From Planctomycetota bacterium (GTDB taxonomy: Bacteria; Planctomycetota; B15-G4), in contig JAJDEO010000048.1 of the NCBI GenBank assembly GCA_029259745.1, forward strand, positions 124,001-188,000: DNA of 64,000 nt, given 5' to 3'. This document shows, piece after piece, positions 1-9,575 of the stretch. Made by a program: the position numbers and the translations under genes. The notes beneath the pieces are model-generated. The model was not told the DNA's origin, made no database searches, and saw nothing but the letters and a program-made list of their open reading frames with translations. The stretch's first letter is position 1. Each line of letters begins with the position of its first letter.

Positions 1-3000
1 GCACGCGTGGGCCGACGACCTTGCTCGTCGCGGTGTCTCCGTGATCCACGATCTCGACTTTGGCAAGGAGCCCGAAGAACCAGGCGCCAAGGACGGAAAG
101 AAGACGGTCAAGGCGGCCAAGGGACGGCGCGGACGTGGTCGCGCGGATCGCGGTGAGTCGGAGGACGAGGGCGACGACGACACGAAAGACGAGGACGCCG
201 AGGACGACGAAGAAGACGACGACGATGACACCGAGGACGAGGCGGAGGCGGACAAAGAGCCGAGCCCGGTGCTGGCGCCGTTCAACCCGGGGCTGCCCAC
301 GCGGGTTCGTGCCGATCGCCATGCGCGTTGGCTCGAGAACGTCACGGGCGTCGCGGAGCTCTTCGAGGCCGGCGTCGATGTGCGCTTCGCCACGCGCTCG
401 CGCGACCCGAAGGAACTCGTCGAGAGCGTCCGCATCGCGATCGAGAAGGGCGGGCTGACACACGACCAGGCGCTCGCGGGGCTCACCGGCGGGGCGGCCG
501 TGGAATCGGGCGAGGCTGGTTCGCTCGTCGCCTGGAAGGGCGCGATGTTCGACGAAAAGAGCAAGGCTCGCGTTGTTGTCGTCGATGGGCTGCTGTTCGA
601 TCTCCGTGATGTCGCCGAGCGCCGCACGGTCGTGAAGGCTGCGGACGACGCCGACGACGACAGCAAGGATGGCGAGGAGAAGGACGACGAGGCGGACTCC
701 GATGACGAGTCCTCCGACGACGAGATCTCCGTGCCGCTCGTCGAGTGGCCCGCCGAGCTCGACGAAGACCGCGTGCCGAAGCTCCGCACGGGCGGTGACG
801 TCCTCATCCGCAATGTCACGATTCTCACGGCGAGCGACGGCACGTTGGTCGACCACGATATGCTCGTGCGCGACGGCAAGATCGCCGAACTCGGTCAAGG
901 GCTTGCGGCCGTCGACGACGTTGCCGAGGTCGACGCGTCGGGCATGTTCCTCACGCCCGGGATCATCGACTGCCACAGCCACGCGGGCATCCGCGGCGGC
1001 ATCAACGAGTGGACGCGCAGCGTCACGGCCGAGGTCACGATCGAAGACGAAGTCGACCCCGACGACGTCAACCTCTACCGCGCACTCGCGGGCGGCGTCA
1101 CGTCGATCCGCCAGCTGCACGGAAGCGCCAACGTGATCGGTGGCCGACACGCGATCATCAAGCTGCGCTGGGGCAAGACGGCTGACGAGATGCTGTTCGA
1201 GGGCGCGCCTGCGGGCGTGAAGTTCGCGCTCGGCGAGAACCCGAAGCGCTCGAACTGGGGTGATGCGAATCGCTTCCCCGGCTCGCGCATGGGCGTCGAG
1301 GCGTCGCTGCGTCGCACCTTCGAGGCCGGTCTGCGCTACGTCGAGGACCACGCACGCTACGAGCGCGGTGAGATCAGCGACCCGCCGCGCCGCGACCTGC
1401 GTCTCGAGGCCATCGCCGGCATCCTCGACGGGTCGATCGGTGTGCACAGTCACTGCTACCGCGCCGATGAGATCCTGATGCTCATGGGCGTCGCCGAAGA
1501 CTACGGCTTCAAGGTCGCGACGCTGCAGCACGTGCTCGAGGGCTACAAGATCGGGCGCGAGATCGCGGCTCACGGGGGCCTGGGCGGATCCACGTTCGTC
1601 GACTGGTGGGCGTTCAAGGCCGAGGCCTACGAGACGACGCCCTACAACACGGCGTTGATGCACGAGGCCGGTGTCTTGATGAGCATCAACAGCGACAGCG
1701 ACGAGCATCTGCGGCGCCTCTATCTCGAGGCCGCCAAGGCCGTGAAGTACGGCGGGATGGACGAAGAGGCTGCGCTGAAGACCGTGACGTTGAACCCGGC
1801 GATCCAGCTTGGCATCGCCGATCGCGTCGGGTCGATCGAGGTGGGCAAGGACGCCGACTTCGCGCTCTTCAGCCACCATCCGTTCGACGTGCGGACGGCG
1901 TGCATGCACACGTTCGTCGACGGCGAGTGCTACTTCACGCGCGACGCGTCCGTCTACGACGCGTGGCGCCGCGACGCACAGCTCGCCCACGCGTTGCCGC
2001 CCGTCCCTGACCGAGGTTCCGCCGATGCACGCACGCGTGATGTCGACGCCGCGGCCGCGATCGCGGCGCTCGGTCTCCCGCGCGCCGGCACGAAAGCCAC
2101 GACGACGCCCGCACGCCCCGCTCCGCAGACGCGCATGGCGCTCGTCGGCGGCACGGTGCACACGCTCGACGCCGACGGCACGGTGCACGAGCCGGGTGTC
2201 GTCCACATCGAGAACGGACGAATCGTCGCCGTCGCGGCCGGAGGCACGGTGCGCGCTGGCTTCGAGACGATCGACGTCACGGGTAAGCACGTCTGGCCCG
2301 GAATGATCGACGCCTCGTCCACGCTCGGCCTCGAGGAGATCGGCTCGGTCGGCGGCACGATGGACACATCCGACCGCGGTGGCAACCAGGCCGACCTGCG
2401 CGCCTCGACGGCCTACCATCCGTCGTCGGCGCACATCCCGGTGGCACGCGTGAACGGCATCACGTCCACGCTCGTCACGCCGCGCGGCGGATTCGTCTCC
2501 GGGCAGTCGTCACTGATGGCGCTCGAAGGTTGGACCGTCGCCGAGGCGCTCATCGGCGATGGCGTCGCGTTGCATGTCGCCGCGCCGCGCACGCGTCGCG
2601 AGGCTCGCGCCTGGCAGGAGCAGAACTTCGACGCGAGTTGTCACCTCTGCACGCAGTTCACGTCGGGGCGGATCGACGAGGGTGACGAGGCCCCCGTGAC
2701 CGTCGCGCTGAGCAAGGAGGACACGAAGCTCGCCAAGTCGATCGACGATAGCTGGGCGTCGATGCGCGACACGTTGGCGGATGCTCGTGAGTACGCACGC
2801 CGCGTGCTCGCGGCCGAGCGCGACGGGGCGTCGATGCCAGACTACGATCCGCGTCTCGCGTCGCTGGCTCCCTACGCACTCGGTGTCGCGCCGATCGTCT
2901 TCCGTGCCGACCGCGCCGACCAGATCGCCGACGCGGTTCGCTTCGTGCGCAGCGAAGGCCTGCGCGGCGTGATCGGTGGGGGGCGCGAGGCATGGAAGGT

Positions 3001-3460
3001 CGCGAAGCTGCTTGCCGCGGCCGAGGTGCCGGTGCTTCTCGGGCCGGTGCTCTCGATGCCGATGAATGGTTGGGATCCCTACGACGCGCCGTACAGCAAT
3101 GCGTCGATCCTGCACGACGCTGGCGTGCGTTTCGCGTTCACGTCGAGCAGTTCGTCGGCCGCGCGCAACCTGCCCTACCAGGCGGGCATGGCCGTGGCCT
3201 ACGGGCTTCCCGAAGACGCGGCGATCGCGGCGCTGACGCGCAACTCGGCCGAGATCCTCGGCTTCGGCGACGAGCTCGGATCGCTCGAGACCGGCAAGCG
3301 CGCCGACGTCATCGTGACGAACGGCTCGCCGCTGCAGGTGCGCACGGCGATCGATGCCGTCATCATCGGCGGCCGTGAGATCTCGCTCGACACGAAGCAC
3401 ACGCGTCTCTACGAGCGCTACCGCACGCGTCTGCTCGAGCCGACGACGCCGTCGTACTGA
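1..3460 (+). CDS. Multi-module amidohydrolase (5' end outside window)
   Basis: The reading frame is open from base 2, so the N-terminus lies left of the window. The first part (to about base 640) resembles the end of one amidohydrolase module. A complete imidazolonepropionase-like module follows, with a CHSHAGI metal-binding motif near base 970, a GVKFALGENPK segment (candidate carboxylated lysine), VHSHC, LQHVLEG, and an NSDSDEH loop, ending in the typical LGIADRVGSIEVGKDAD tail. A third module (about base 2130 to the stop) has the fold-typical start and LETGKRADVIV tail but carries DAS where HxH is expected, so it may be inactive. Two very Asp/Glu-rich linkers separate the modules (about bases 155-260 and 630-730). 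Proteins of this type are often exported in planctomycetes, but the signal region is not visible here. The substrate is unknown; family members cleave cyclic amides or dipeptides. Confidence 0.8.
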   Translation, partial: HAWADDLARRGVSVIHDLDFGKEPEEPGAKDGKKTVKAAKGRRGRGRADRGESEDEGDDDTKDEDAEDDEEDDDDDTEDEAEADKEPSPVLAPFNPGLPTRVRADRHARWLENVTGVAELFEAGVDVRFATRSRDPKELVESVRIAIEKGGLTHDQALAGLTGGAAVESGEAGSLVAWKGAMFDEKSKARVVVVDGLLFDLRDVAERRTVVKAADDADDDSKDGEEKDDEADSDDESSDDEISVPLVEWPAELDEDRVPKLRTGGDVLIRNVTILTASDGTLVDHDMLVRDGKIAELGQGLAAVDDVAEVDASGMFLTPGIIDCHSHAGIRGGINEWTRSVTAEVTIEDEVDPDDVNLYRALAGGVTSIRQLHGSANVIGGRHAIIKLRWGKTADEMLFEGAPAGVKFALGENPKRSNWGDANRFPGSRMGVEASLRRTFEAGLRYVEDHARYERGEISDPPRRDLRLEAIAGILDGSIGVHSHCYRADEILMLMGVAEDYGFKVATLQHVLEGYKIGREIAAHGGLGGSTFVDWWAFKAEAYETTPYNTALMHEAGVLMSINSDSDEHLRRLYLEAAKAVKYGGMDEEAALKTVTLNPAIQLGIADRVGSIEVGKDADFALFSHHPFDVRTACMHTFVDGECYFTRDASVYDAWRRDAQLAHALPPVPDRGSADARTRDVDAAAAIAALGLPRAGTKATTTPARPAPQTRMALVGGTVHTLDADGTVHEPGVVHIENGRIVAVAAGGTVRAGFETIDVTGKHVWPGMIDASSTLGLEEIGSVGGTMDTSDRGGNQADLRASTAYHPSSAHIPVARVNGITSTLVTPRGGFVSGQSSLMALEGWTVAEALIGDGVALHVAAPRTRREARAWQEQNFDASCHLCTQFTSGRIDEGDEAPVTVALSKEDTKLAKSIDDSWASMRDTLADAREYARRVLAAERDGASMPDYDPRLASLAPYALGVAPIVFRADRADQIADAVRFVRSEGLRGVIGGGREAWKVAKLLAAAEVPVLLGPVLSMPMNGWDPYDAPYSNASILHDAGVRFAFTSSSSSAARNLPYQAGMAVAYGLPEDAAIAALTRNSAEILGFGDELGSLETGKRADVIVTNGSPLQVRTAIDAVIIGGREISLDTKHTRLYERYRTRLLEPTTPSY

Positions 3461-3485
3461 CGGTCGCCGACGAGCGAGCCCCATG

Positions 3486-3527
3486 AAAAACACCGCCCCG
3501 GTCGACGTCTCGTCGGCCGGGGCGGTG
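3486..3527 (-). terminator. Rho-independent terminator of the bacilliredoxin gene
   Basis: Perfect 11-bp inverted repeat (3491-3501 with 3517-3527) followed, on the minus strand, by five T (A5 at 3486-3490). It lies 38 bases past the stop of the minus-strand bacilliredoxin gene and also sits just after the convergent amidohydrolase gene. Confidence 0.85.
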
Positions 3528-3564
3528 CATGTTCGTGTGGAGCGCGATCAGATCGCGGTGCTGT

Positions 3565-3984
3565 TCAAGCGCAGTGTTCGGCGAATGCCTTCGAGAGAGC
3601 GCTGGCGATGTCTTCGGGCGCGCGGCCCTCGATCTCGTGGCGCTGCAGCATGAAGACGCACTCGCCGTCCTTGAGGAGAGCCATCGAGGGCGACGAGGGC
3701 ATGAAGCCCTTGAAGTAGGAGCGCGCCTTGTTCGTGGCTTCGCGGTCGACGCCGGCAAACACGGTGGCGACCGTGTCGGGCTTGACGTCGTTCTTCATGG
3801 CCAGCTTCACGCCCGGGCGGGCGTTGGCAGCGGCACAGCCGCAGACCGAGTTGACGACGACGAGCTGCGTGCCCTGACCGGGCGAAAGCAGCGCGTCGAC
3901 AGCATCGGCGGACTCCAGCGATTGGACACCAGCGCTCGTGAGGTCGTCGCGCATCGGCGCGGTCATCATCGGGTCGTACATCAT
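3565..3984 (-). CDS. Bacilliredoxin-like protein, BrxA/BrxB (YphP/YqiW) family
   Basis: A 139-residue cytoplasmic thioredoxin-fold protein. The VNSVCGCAAA segment holds the CGC active-site motif that defines the BrxA/BrxB family. Family members reduce bacillithiol-mixed disulfides on proteins, or act as low-molecular-weight thiol disulfide reductases, in oxidative stress. The total length, the YDPMMTAPMRDDL start and the PSSPSMALLKDGE / RHEIEGR segments all fit the family. The start chosen is the first of two adjacent ATG codons, preceded by GGAGA; a longer frame upstream lacks a good ribosome site. The gene stands alone, convergent with the amidohydrolase gene, and ends at a strong terminator. 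No bacillithiol biosynthesis gene is seen in the window. Confidence 0.88.
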   Translation of the reverse strand: MMYDPMMTAPMRDDLTSAGVQSLESADAVDALLSPGQGTQLVVVNSVCGCAAANARPGVKLAMKNDVKPDTVATVFAGVDREATNKARSYFKGFMPSSPSMALLKDGECVFMLQRHEIEGRAPEDIASALSKAFAEHCA

Positions 3985-4109
3985 GGGAGAATCTCCGGCG
4001 GCAGAAGCGCGTTGTATAGCGTTCCTCGGCTCGAGCGGAAAGAGAGTTTGCGCCCGATCCCGGGTTATCGCCACGATCGAGCAACAAACCTTGGTCCACC
4101 CGGTGTCTC

Positions 4110-4682
4110 ATGTCGAACTCTTCACAGCCTTTCCTGCTCGTTGCGGCCCCTGAACTGCGCGATCCGAACTTCGCGCGGAGCGTCGTGCTCGTGACGCGTC
4201 ATGATGAGGACGGTGCGTTCGGGTGGGTGCTCAACCGACCTCTCGGTCAGCGACTCGGCGATGTCGTCGGCAGTGATGCGCTCGACGACCGGGTGCGCGA
4301 CGTGCGGCTCTTTCGCGGCGGTCCGGTCGAGCCCCAGGCGGCGCAGTTCCTGACGAACGCCGAAGGGCCGGGCGTCCAGCCGACGCCGCTCCGTGGCGTC
4401 TCGATGCTGCCGATCGACGGGTCGACGGGCCCGGCGGATCTCGGTCCGTTGTTCGACGAACTGCAAGACGGCGCCGAAGTGCGTGGCTTCCTCGGCTACG
4501 CCGGTTGGGGGCGCGAGCAGCTCGAGGGCGAGATCGACGAGGGCTCGTGGTTGCTCGCCGAGGCCGGCGTGCGCCACGTCTTCGGCATCGAACCCGAGAA
4601 GCTCTGGTCGACGGTGCTCTGGGAGCAAGGTGGGGCGACGCGCTGGATCGTGCTCGACGACGTCGATCCGTCGCTGAACTGA
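4110..4682 (+). CDS. YqgE/AlgH family protein (DUF179)
   Basis: 190 residues, the usual size for the family. The N-terminus (FLLVAAPELRDPNFARSVVL) and the following DGAFGWVLNRPL segment are the family signature. The GFLGYAGWGREQLEGEIDEG segment is the second conserved block. Despite the name AlgH (an alginate regulator in Pseudomonas), the molecular role of this conserved cytoplasmic family is unsettled. It is divergent from the bacilliredoxin gene with a 125-bp spacer that must hold both promoters. It is convergent with the large secreted-protein gene on its right. Confidence 0.88.
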   Translation: MSNSSQPFLLVAAPELRDPNFARSVVLVTRHDEDGAFGWVLNRPLGQRLGDVVGSDALDDRVRDVRLFRGGPVEPQAAQFLTNAEGPGVQPTPLRGVSMLPIDGSTGPADLGPLFDELQDGAEVRGFLGYAGWGREQLEGEIDEGSWLLAEAGVRHVFGIEPEKLWSTVLWEQGGATRWIVLDDVDPSLN

Positions 4683-4830
4683 CTCGCACTCTTCATGGAG
4701 CTGCGGCAGCGCAGGCTCACGCGACGTGCAGCGGGGCCGCAGAGCACCTGATGCCCTGCAGCCCCGACGAGTTTGCACTTCGGTTTCCACTCGGTGTTGC
4801 ACCGAGTGTTCACACGGTGCGTGCGCGACG

Positions 4831-7674
4831 TCACGGAAGCTCGCTCGGCACTTCCTGCACGATGCCGTCGATGACCGCCGGCGGGGCCTCGACGGTTGGC
4901 TCGGGGCCGATGTCGGGCAAGGTATAGACGCTCTCTTCGGGGAGCTCGAGCGCCTCGGCGGCAGTGAGCGTGAGTCCCTCGCAGCCCAGCTCGTCCTCCT
5001 GGAGCGTCAGCTCCTTGTCGAGCGCGCGCACGACGTACTCCGTGCCGGTCGGTCCGACGAGCGTGCCGTCGGCGATGTTGATCCGCGGGTACCAACGGTC
5101 CGGGAAGTCGTCGCCATCGAGGTCGACGGGATCGTGCGGGATGCCGGAGAGGTCGCCATGCCCGTGGAATGTGAGCAGGAACGTCTGGCCGTCGGCAACC
5201 GACGAGCCGTTGGCGTCGTCGTCACTCGAGTGCTGGTAGGCGAACTCGAGCGGCGGGTCGAAGGAGACGAACGCACCCTCGCCGTCGACGAGCGCCGTGA
5301 ACTTGTTCCAGGGGTTGGCGCCCGTCTCGTAGGTGTAGAACTCTTCGGCTTGCCAGATCTCGTCCATCGACGAGAAGCCACTGACATCCGGGACGAGCGG
5401 TCCTGTCCGCATGCCCCACTCGAACGGGCCACCCTCGGGCACGACGCCGTCGGCGAGTCCGACCTGCGCTTCGCCTTGCTGGTTGCTGATGAGCAACGTC
5501 AACGTCTCGGCGTCGAAGCGCAGCGTGTGTGGCGACTCGACGCTGAGCGGTGCGGGGAGGAAGACGTCGCCGATGTTCGCATCGCTCTGGTCGATGTCGG
5601 CGGCGAGCACGTCGAAGAAGCCGTACAGCGAGAGGTCGCCGTTGGCGAGCTGCGGGTCGTCACCGTCGACGAACTCCTCGCTCCAGACCGTGAAGTTCGC
5701 GTTGCCGTGCTCGATGAAGACCGAGCCTCCGAGAGCGTCACTCCAGAGGCCGAGCCAGCCGATCTGTTGCAGATCAAGCGCCTCGACCTGCTCGCCGGGG
5801 AACTCGTCCCAGGTGCCGGTCTGCTCGTCGAACGTCGCGACCATGAGCCACTCGTCGGAGTCGAAGTCGTAGCGCAGCCGCCAGTGCGTGGGCGCCGTCT
5901 GCGGTTCGAACGAATCTTCGAACCACTCGAACTCCATGCCGTCGATCGCGGCGAGCGAGAGTTCCTCACGGACGTTGCGAATCAGTCGCCCCGGGGCGAC
6001 GAAGACGCCGAAGTCCTCGTCCGAGTCTTCGCCGAACACCTGCTTCGTGACGACATCGCCGGTCTCGAGGTCGTCGGGCGCCCAGACGCCCCAGTACGAC
6101 GCCCAGCCGTACGACCCTTCGTCGGTCTCGAATCCGAAGCCGCCGTTGCGCTCGACGCGCTGGCCGGCGTCTTCGCCCGTCGCGTGGTAGAGGCCGTAGC
6201 GCCAGATGTTCTCGTGGAACGAGGCGCGGTCGAAGCACACGTCACCGAACTCGTCGCGCCGCAGCATGTGCGTCTCGTTGAAGGCGATGAGGAAGTCGTG
6301 GCTCAGGATGCCCGTGTCGAGCGGGCCGCTTTCTCCGCCGGCGCCGAGGTCTTCGCCGTAGCGCTGCTCGACGCGGATGCGCGCGAAGCCCTCCGTCTGC
6401 TCGGGTGACATGCGCACCGAGACGCGCACGCGTGAGGCGTCCTTGCCGGCCTGCACGGGCTGGTCGACGTCGCCGCGCCCTTCGAAGAGAGTGAAGCCCA
6501 GCGAGTCGTCGTCGGTGTCGAGCGTCGTGAGGTTGCCGAATCCGTCGCCGTCGCTCGGCTTGCCGTTGCCGCCGAAGTTGGCCCAGTTCATCGCGAATGA
6601 ACCGAACGGGTTGGCCTCGGTGCGCTCCTCGTGGACGACGATCTTGGCGCGGATGTGTGCCTCCTCGTCGAAGTCCTGGGGGCCGCCGTCGGGGCCCGTG
6701 TCGCCGTGATCGTCGTTGTTCGGCACCCACATCTTCACGAGCTGCAACGACGCGTCACTGCCGCGCGCGGAGCTGACCGTCCAGAGCGACGGGGCCTCGG
6801 TGATCGGAGCCGACGACTGGCCTTGAGCGCTCGACGACGACGAGTTGTCGTTGCCGGATTCGCAGCGCGACTCGTCCACCTGGGCGACGTAGTCACCCCG
6901 GTTCACCATGTCGGCGTAGCCCGTCGCCGCGATGTAGCAGAGCAGCGCGTTGACGGAATCGATGGGCTCCATCGCCTGGTCCCAGACGTGCGAGGAGAGC
7001 GGGTCTTGTTCGTAGTCGGACTCGGGCGAAAAGGCCGGCGCGAGGAAGGCTGCGAGCGGCCCGGCGTCGGGAGTGACGACCGACATCTGTTCGGCGACGA
7101 GCATGCCGGCGACGCTGCCCGACGAGTTGCCGGGGTCGAGATCCTCGATCGCATCCGAGACGTCGCCGATCTTGTCCGTCGTCTTCACCTGCTTGGCGAC
7201 GAGCTTGTCGGTCTTCTTGCCCAGGCCGGCGAGCTTCTTCTGGAGCTTCTTGATCAGCTTCGCCTTGGCGGCGGCGTCCTTCGGATCTTCTTCAGGCAGC
7301 AGGAGCGCGGCTTCGAGCTGCGCAGCGAAGTCGTCGATCTGAGCCGAGAGGAGATCGGCTTTCGCCTCGAGCTTCGCGAGTTTGCCCTGGGTCTTGGCGA
7401 ACTTCTTCTCGAGCTTCGCGATCTTCTTCGCCTTCTTGGCTTCCGGATCGGCCGCGAAGACATCCGTGGAGAAGTCGAGCGCGCGAACGTCGGAGCTCAG
7501 AGCCGTGACGTGCACGGGCAGCGATGCGGAGGTGGCCGTGATGCGCGCGGGTTCACGCGGCGCGGGCTGCTCGAGTGCGGAGACCGACCGCGCGTCGTTG
7601 GACGGTGCCAACGCGAGCCATGCGGCAACGAGAACAACAATGGCCAGCGATGCCATCGACTTGGTGTGCGTCAT
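4831..7674 (-). CDS. Large secreted protein with N-terminal coiled coil, unknown function
   Basis: 947 residues from the ATG (a TTG codon directly upstream is an alternative start, preceded by GAGGG). An N-terminal hydrophobic segment (MASLAIVVLVAAWLALA) acts as a signal peptide or anchor. Residues roughly 75-180 form a Lys/Ala/Leu-rich coiled coil with regular heptads of the type KLEKKFAKTQGKLAKLEAK. After a short NSSGSVAG linker the remaining 700 residues are acidic and rich in Trp, Phe and Asp, with no family that I recognise. Segments such as WRLRYDFDSDEWLMVATFDEQTGTW look like beta-rich extracellular domains. The C-terminus shows no sorting signal that I can name. It is likely a periplasmic or surface structural protein. 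It is convergent with the YqgE gene and has a monocistronic appearance. Confidence 0.7.
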   Translation of the reverse strand: MTHTKSMASLAIVVLVAAWLALAPSNDARSVSALEQPAPREPARITATSASLPVHVTALSSDVRALDFSTDVFAADPEAKKAKKIAKLEKKFAKTQGKLAKLEAKADLLSAQIDDFAAQLEAALLLPEEDPKDAAAKAKLIKKLQKKLAGLGKKTDKLVAKQVKTTDKIGDVSDAIEDLDPGNSSGSVAGMLVAEQMSVVTPDAGPLAAFLAPAFSPESDYEQDPLSSHVWDQAMEPIDSVNALLCYIAATGYADMVNRGDYVAQVDESRCESGNDNSSSSSAQGQSSAPITEAPSLWTVSSARGSDASLQLVKMWVPNNDDHGDTGPDGGPQDFDEEAHIRAKIVVHEERTEANPFGSFAMNWANFGGNGKPSDGDGFGNLTTLDTDDDSLGFTLFEGRGDVDQPVQAGKDASRVRVSVRMSPEQTEGFARIRVEQRYGEDLGAGGESGPLDTGILSHDFLIAFNETHMLRRDEFGDVCFDRASFHENIWRYGLYHATGEDAGQRVERNGGFGFETDEGSYGWASYWGVWAPDDLETGDVVTKQVFGEDSDEDFGVFVAPGRLIRNVREELSLAAIDGMEFEWFEDSFEPQTAPTHWRLRYDFDSDEWLMVATFDEQTGTWDEFPGEQVEALDLQQIGWLGLWSDALGGSVFIEHGNANFTVWSEEFVDGDDPQLANGDLSLYGFFDVLAADIDQSDANIGDVFLPAPLSVESPHTLRFDAETLTLLISNQQGEAQVGLADGVVPEGGPFEWGMRTGPLVPDVSGFSSMDEIWQAEEFYTYETGANPWNKFTALVDGEGAFVSFDPPLEFAYQHSSDDDANGSSVADGQTFLLTFHGHGDLSGIPHDPVDLDGDDFPDRWYPRINIADGTLVGPTGTEYVVRALDKELTLQEDELGCEGLTLTAAEALELPEESVYTLPDIGPEPTVEAPPAVIDGIVQEVPSELP

Positions 7675-7766
7675 CAACGAGCGCCCTCACGAGAAGAATC
7701 CGAAGACTCTCCATCGCCCGTGGCGCAGCTTGGCTTGACGTAGAGTTGTCCCTGAACGCCGGGGTC

Positions 7767-9341
7767 TCATCGTGAGCGAGTCGGCCGCCACCCCTCGGGC
7801 GGCGCGATCAGCCGCCGACGGCCGTCGGAACTGCGGTCGACGGGGCCTTCGGCGAGGGGCTTGGCGTCACCCTCGTGCGGAGCCCAGCGGTCCCAGAGTT
7901 GGCAGGTGACGGCCTCGTGTCGCTGATCGAGAGCCTCGCAATAGTTGGTGTAGATGCAGCGGACGACCTCGGCGCCACGGCCTGCGCGCGTCTTGGCGAA
8001 CCAGTCGGGGTCGGCGAGGGTCTGCCGCGCAGAGCCGACGAGGTCGATGTCCCCGCGCTGCAGTGCCCCCTCGGCGACCGCGAATCCGTTGATGCCACCG
8101 GCGCCCACGATCGGCGTCGTGTGTCCGGCATCGCGCACGGCGCGGCGGATGGCTGCGGCGAGCTCGAGGTTGACGCCGAACGGTGCGCGGTCGCCGAAGA
8201 CGGTCGGCATGCAGGCGTGGCCGCTCGGCCCCGTGTATGGGTAGACGGCGGCGCCGATCTTCGGCTCGGCGGCGTCTTCGAACTTCCCGCCGCGCGAGAT
8301 CGACAGCGCGTCGAAGCCGGCCTCCGCGAAGCGCTCGGCGAACCACACGGCGTCGGCAAGTCGGCTGCCGCCCTCGATGACTTCGTCGCCCAGGAAGCGC
8401 GTTGCCACGGTGAAGTCGGCGCCGACTTCATCGCGCACGGCGCGGTAGACCTCGAGCGGCAGGCGGACGCGGCCCTCGAGCGTGGTGCCGTAGCCGTCAT
8501 CACGCGCGTTCGTGCGCGAGAGGAAACTCGCCATGGTGTAGGCGTGCGCATAGTGCAACTCGACGCCGTCGAAGCCCGCGTCGCGAGCCCGCCGTGCCGC
8601 GTCGCCGAAGAGCGTGGGGAGCACCTCGGGAAGCTCGGCGACGTGCGGGAGGTGGACGTCAGTGACGCGTTCGCGGTGACCGCGGCGCAACGATTCGAGT
8701 TCACGCGCGTCGAGCGCCGAGGTCCACAGAGCGTCGCCGCCGGCGAGGAGTGCCGCGCGCACGGCGTCGTCGTCGGCGACATCCACGCGCGCATCGTGCG
8801 CTGCAACGGCCTCGCGGTGCGCGTCGCGCAGTGCGAGGTAGCGCTCGAAGAAGCGTCGAGGCTCGGGGCGCCGGCGAATGCCCATGAAGTCGATGCACTG
8901 GATCAGCAGCCGTGTTTGTCTGTCACTCGCGTCGGCCACGGCGCGGGCGAGGTCGCGCAGGCCGGGCACGAAGCGGTCGTTCCCGATGCGCAGCAGCGGC
9001 CCGCTCGGGACGTCGCGGATCCCCGTCGCTTCGACGACGATCACGCCTGGGCGTCCGACTGCAAAGCGTCGGTACCAGTCGATCACCTGCGGCGTGACGA
9101 AGCCCTCGTTCGTGGCTCGCCAGGGCACCATCGCCGGGACCCAGGAACGGGTTTGCAGCTCGAGCCCCGACGCGAGACGCAGCGGCGAGAAGAGCAAGCT
9201 GCCCTCGGCCTCGTTCGCCGTCGGCCACGATTCGTCGGGAATCGGGTGACGATTTCGAGCGGCTCCCGACGGGGGTGGGCGCGGCGGCGGGGGCGTCGGG
9301 ATGTCGGGAAGGTCGGCAGACGGCACGGCAGGGCACCTCAC
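7767..9341 (-). CDS. NADH:flavin oxidoreductase, Old Yellow Enzyme family
   Basis: About 524 residues from a GTG start; the first 50 residues are Pro/Arg-rich and not typical, so the true start may be further in. The TIM-barrel core begins near LLFSPLRLASGLE. GFDGVELHYAHAYTMASFLS and NARDDGYG match the conserved OYE block (usually GVELH.AHGYL..QFLSP..N.R.D.YGG). VGAGGI and DLVGSARQTLADPDW form the C-terminal phosphate/FMN-binding part. The usual QL.H.GR active-site segment is replaced by IQCIDFMGIRRRP, which marks a divergent subfamily. Near the end three cysteines (CIYTNYCEAL ... TCQLW) sit where dienoyl-CoA reductase-like members bind an Fe-S cluster, but the spacing is not the classic one. 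It is probably an FMN-dependent ene or imine reductase of unknown substrate. Confidence 0.85.
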   Translation of the reverse strand: MRCPAVPSADLPDIPTPPPPRPPPSGAARNRHPIPDESWPTANEAEGSLLFSPLRLASGLELQTRSWVPAMVPWRATNEGFVTPQVIDWYRRFAVGRPGVIVVEATGIRDVPSGPLLRIGNDRFVPGLRDLARAVADASDRQTRLLIQCIDFMGIRRRPEPRRFFERYLALRDAHREAVAAHDARVDVADDDAVRAALLAGGDALWTSALDARELESLRRGHRERVTDVHLPHVAELPEVLPTLFGDAARRARDAGFDGVELHYAHAYTMASFLSRTNARDDGYGTTLEGRVRLPLEVYRAVRDEVGADFTVATRFLGDEVIEGGSRLADAVWFAERFAEAGFDALSISRGGKFEDAAEPKIGAAVYPYTGPSGHACMPTVFGDRAPFGVNLELAAAIRRAVRDAGHTTPIVGAGGINGFAVAEGALQRGDIDLVGSARQTLADPDWFAKTRAGRGAEVVRCIYTNYCEALDQRHEAVTCQLWDRWAPHEGDAKPLAEGPVDRSSDGRRRLIAPPEGWRPTRSR

Positions 9342-9575
9342 GAGGCTGGTCGCCCATCATGGCCCGCCGGGTCCTCGATCTCACGTGTCGCGCAGCGGGA
9401 CACGCGCTTTGTCAGGCTGTGAGCCCACGGTAGGCTGTGTGTGCTAGGAAGTTCTGCGGATGCGCGCGGAACGCCCGGCTGCGCGTCGCCCCGACACGCC
9501 TGACGCCTTGCCCGCGATCACGAAGACCCGTGCCTCGTCATCGCAGGCCCCACCGTTTCGACTGACCTTCCTTCC

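Noticed and set aside
4726..6408. 560-codon plus-strand frame
   Set aside because: Antisense of the large secreted-protein gene; no motif and no ribosome site.
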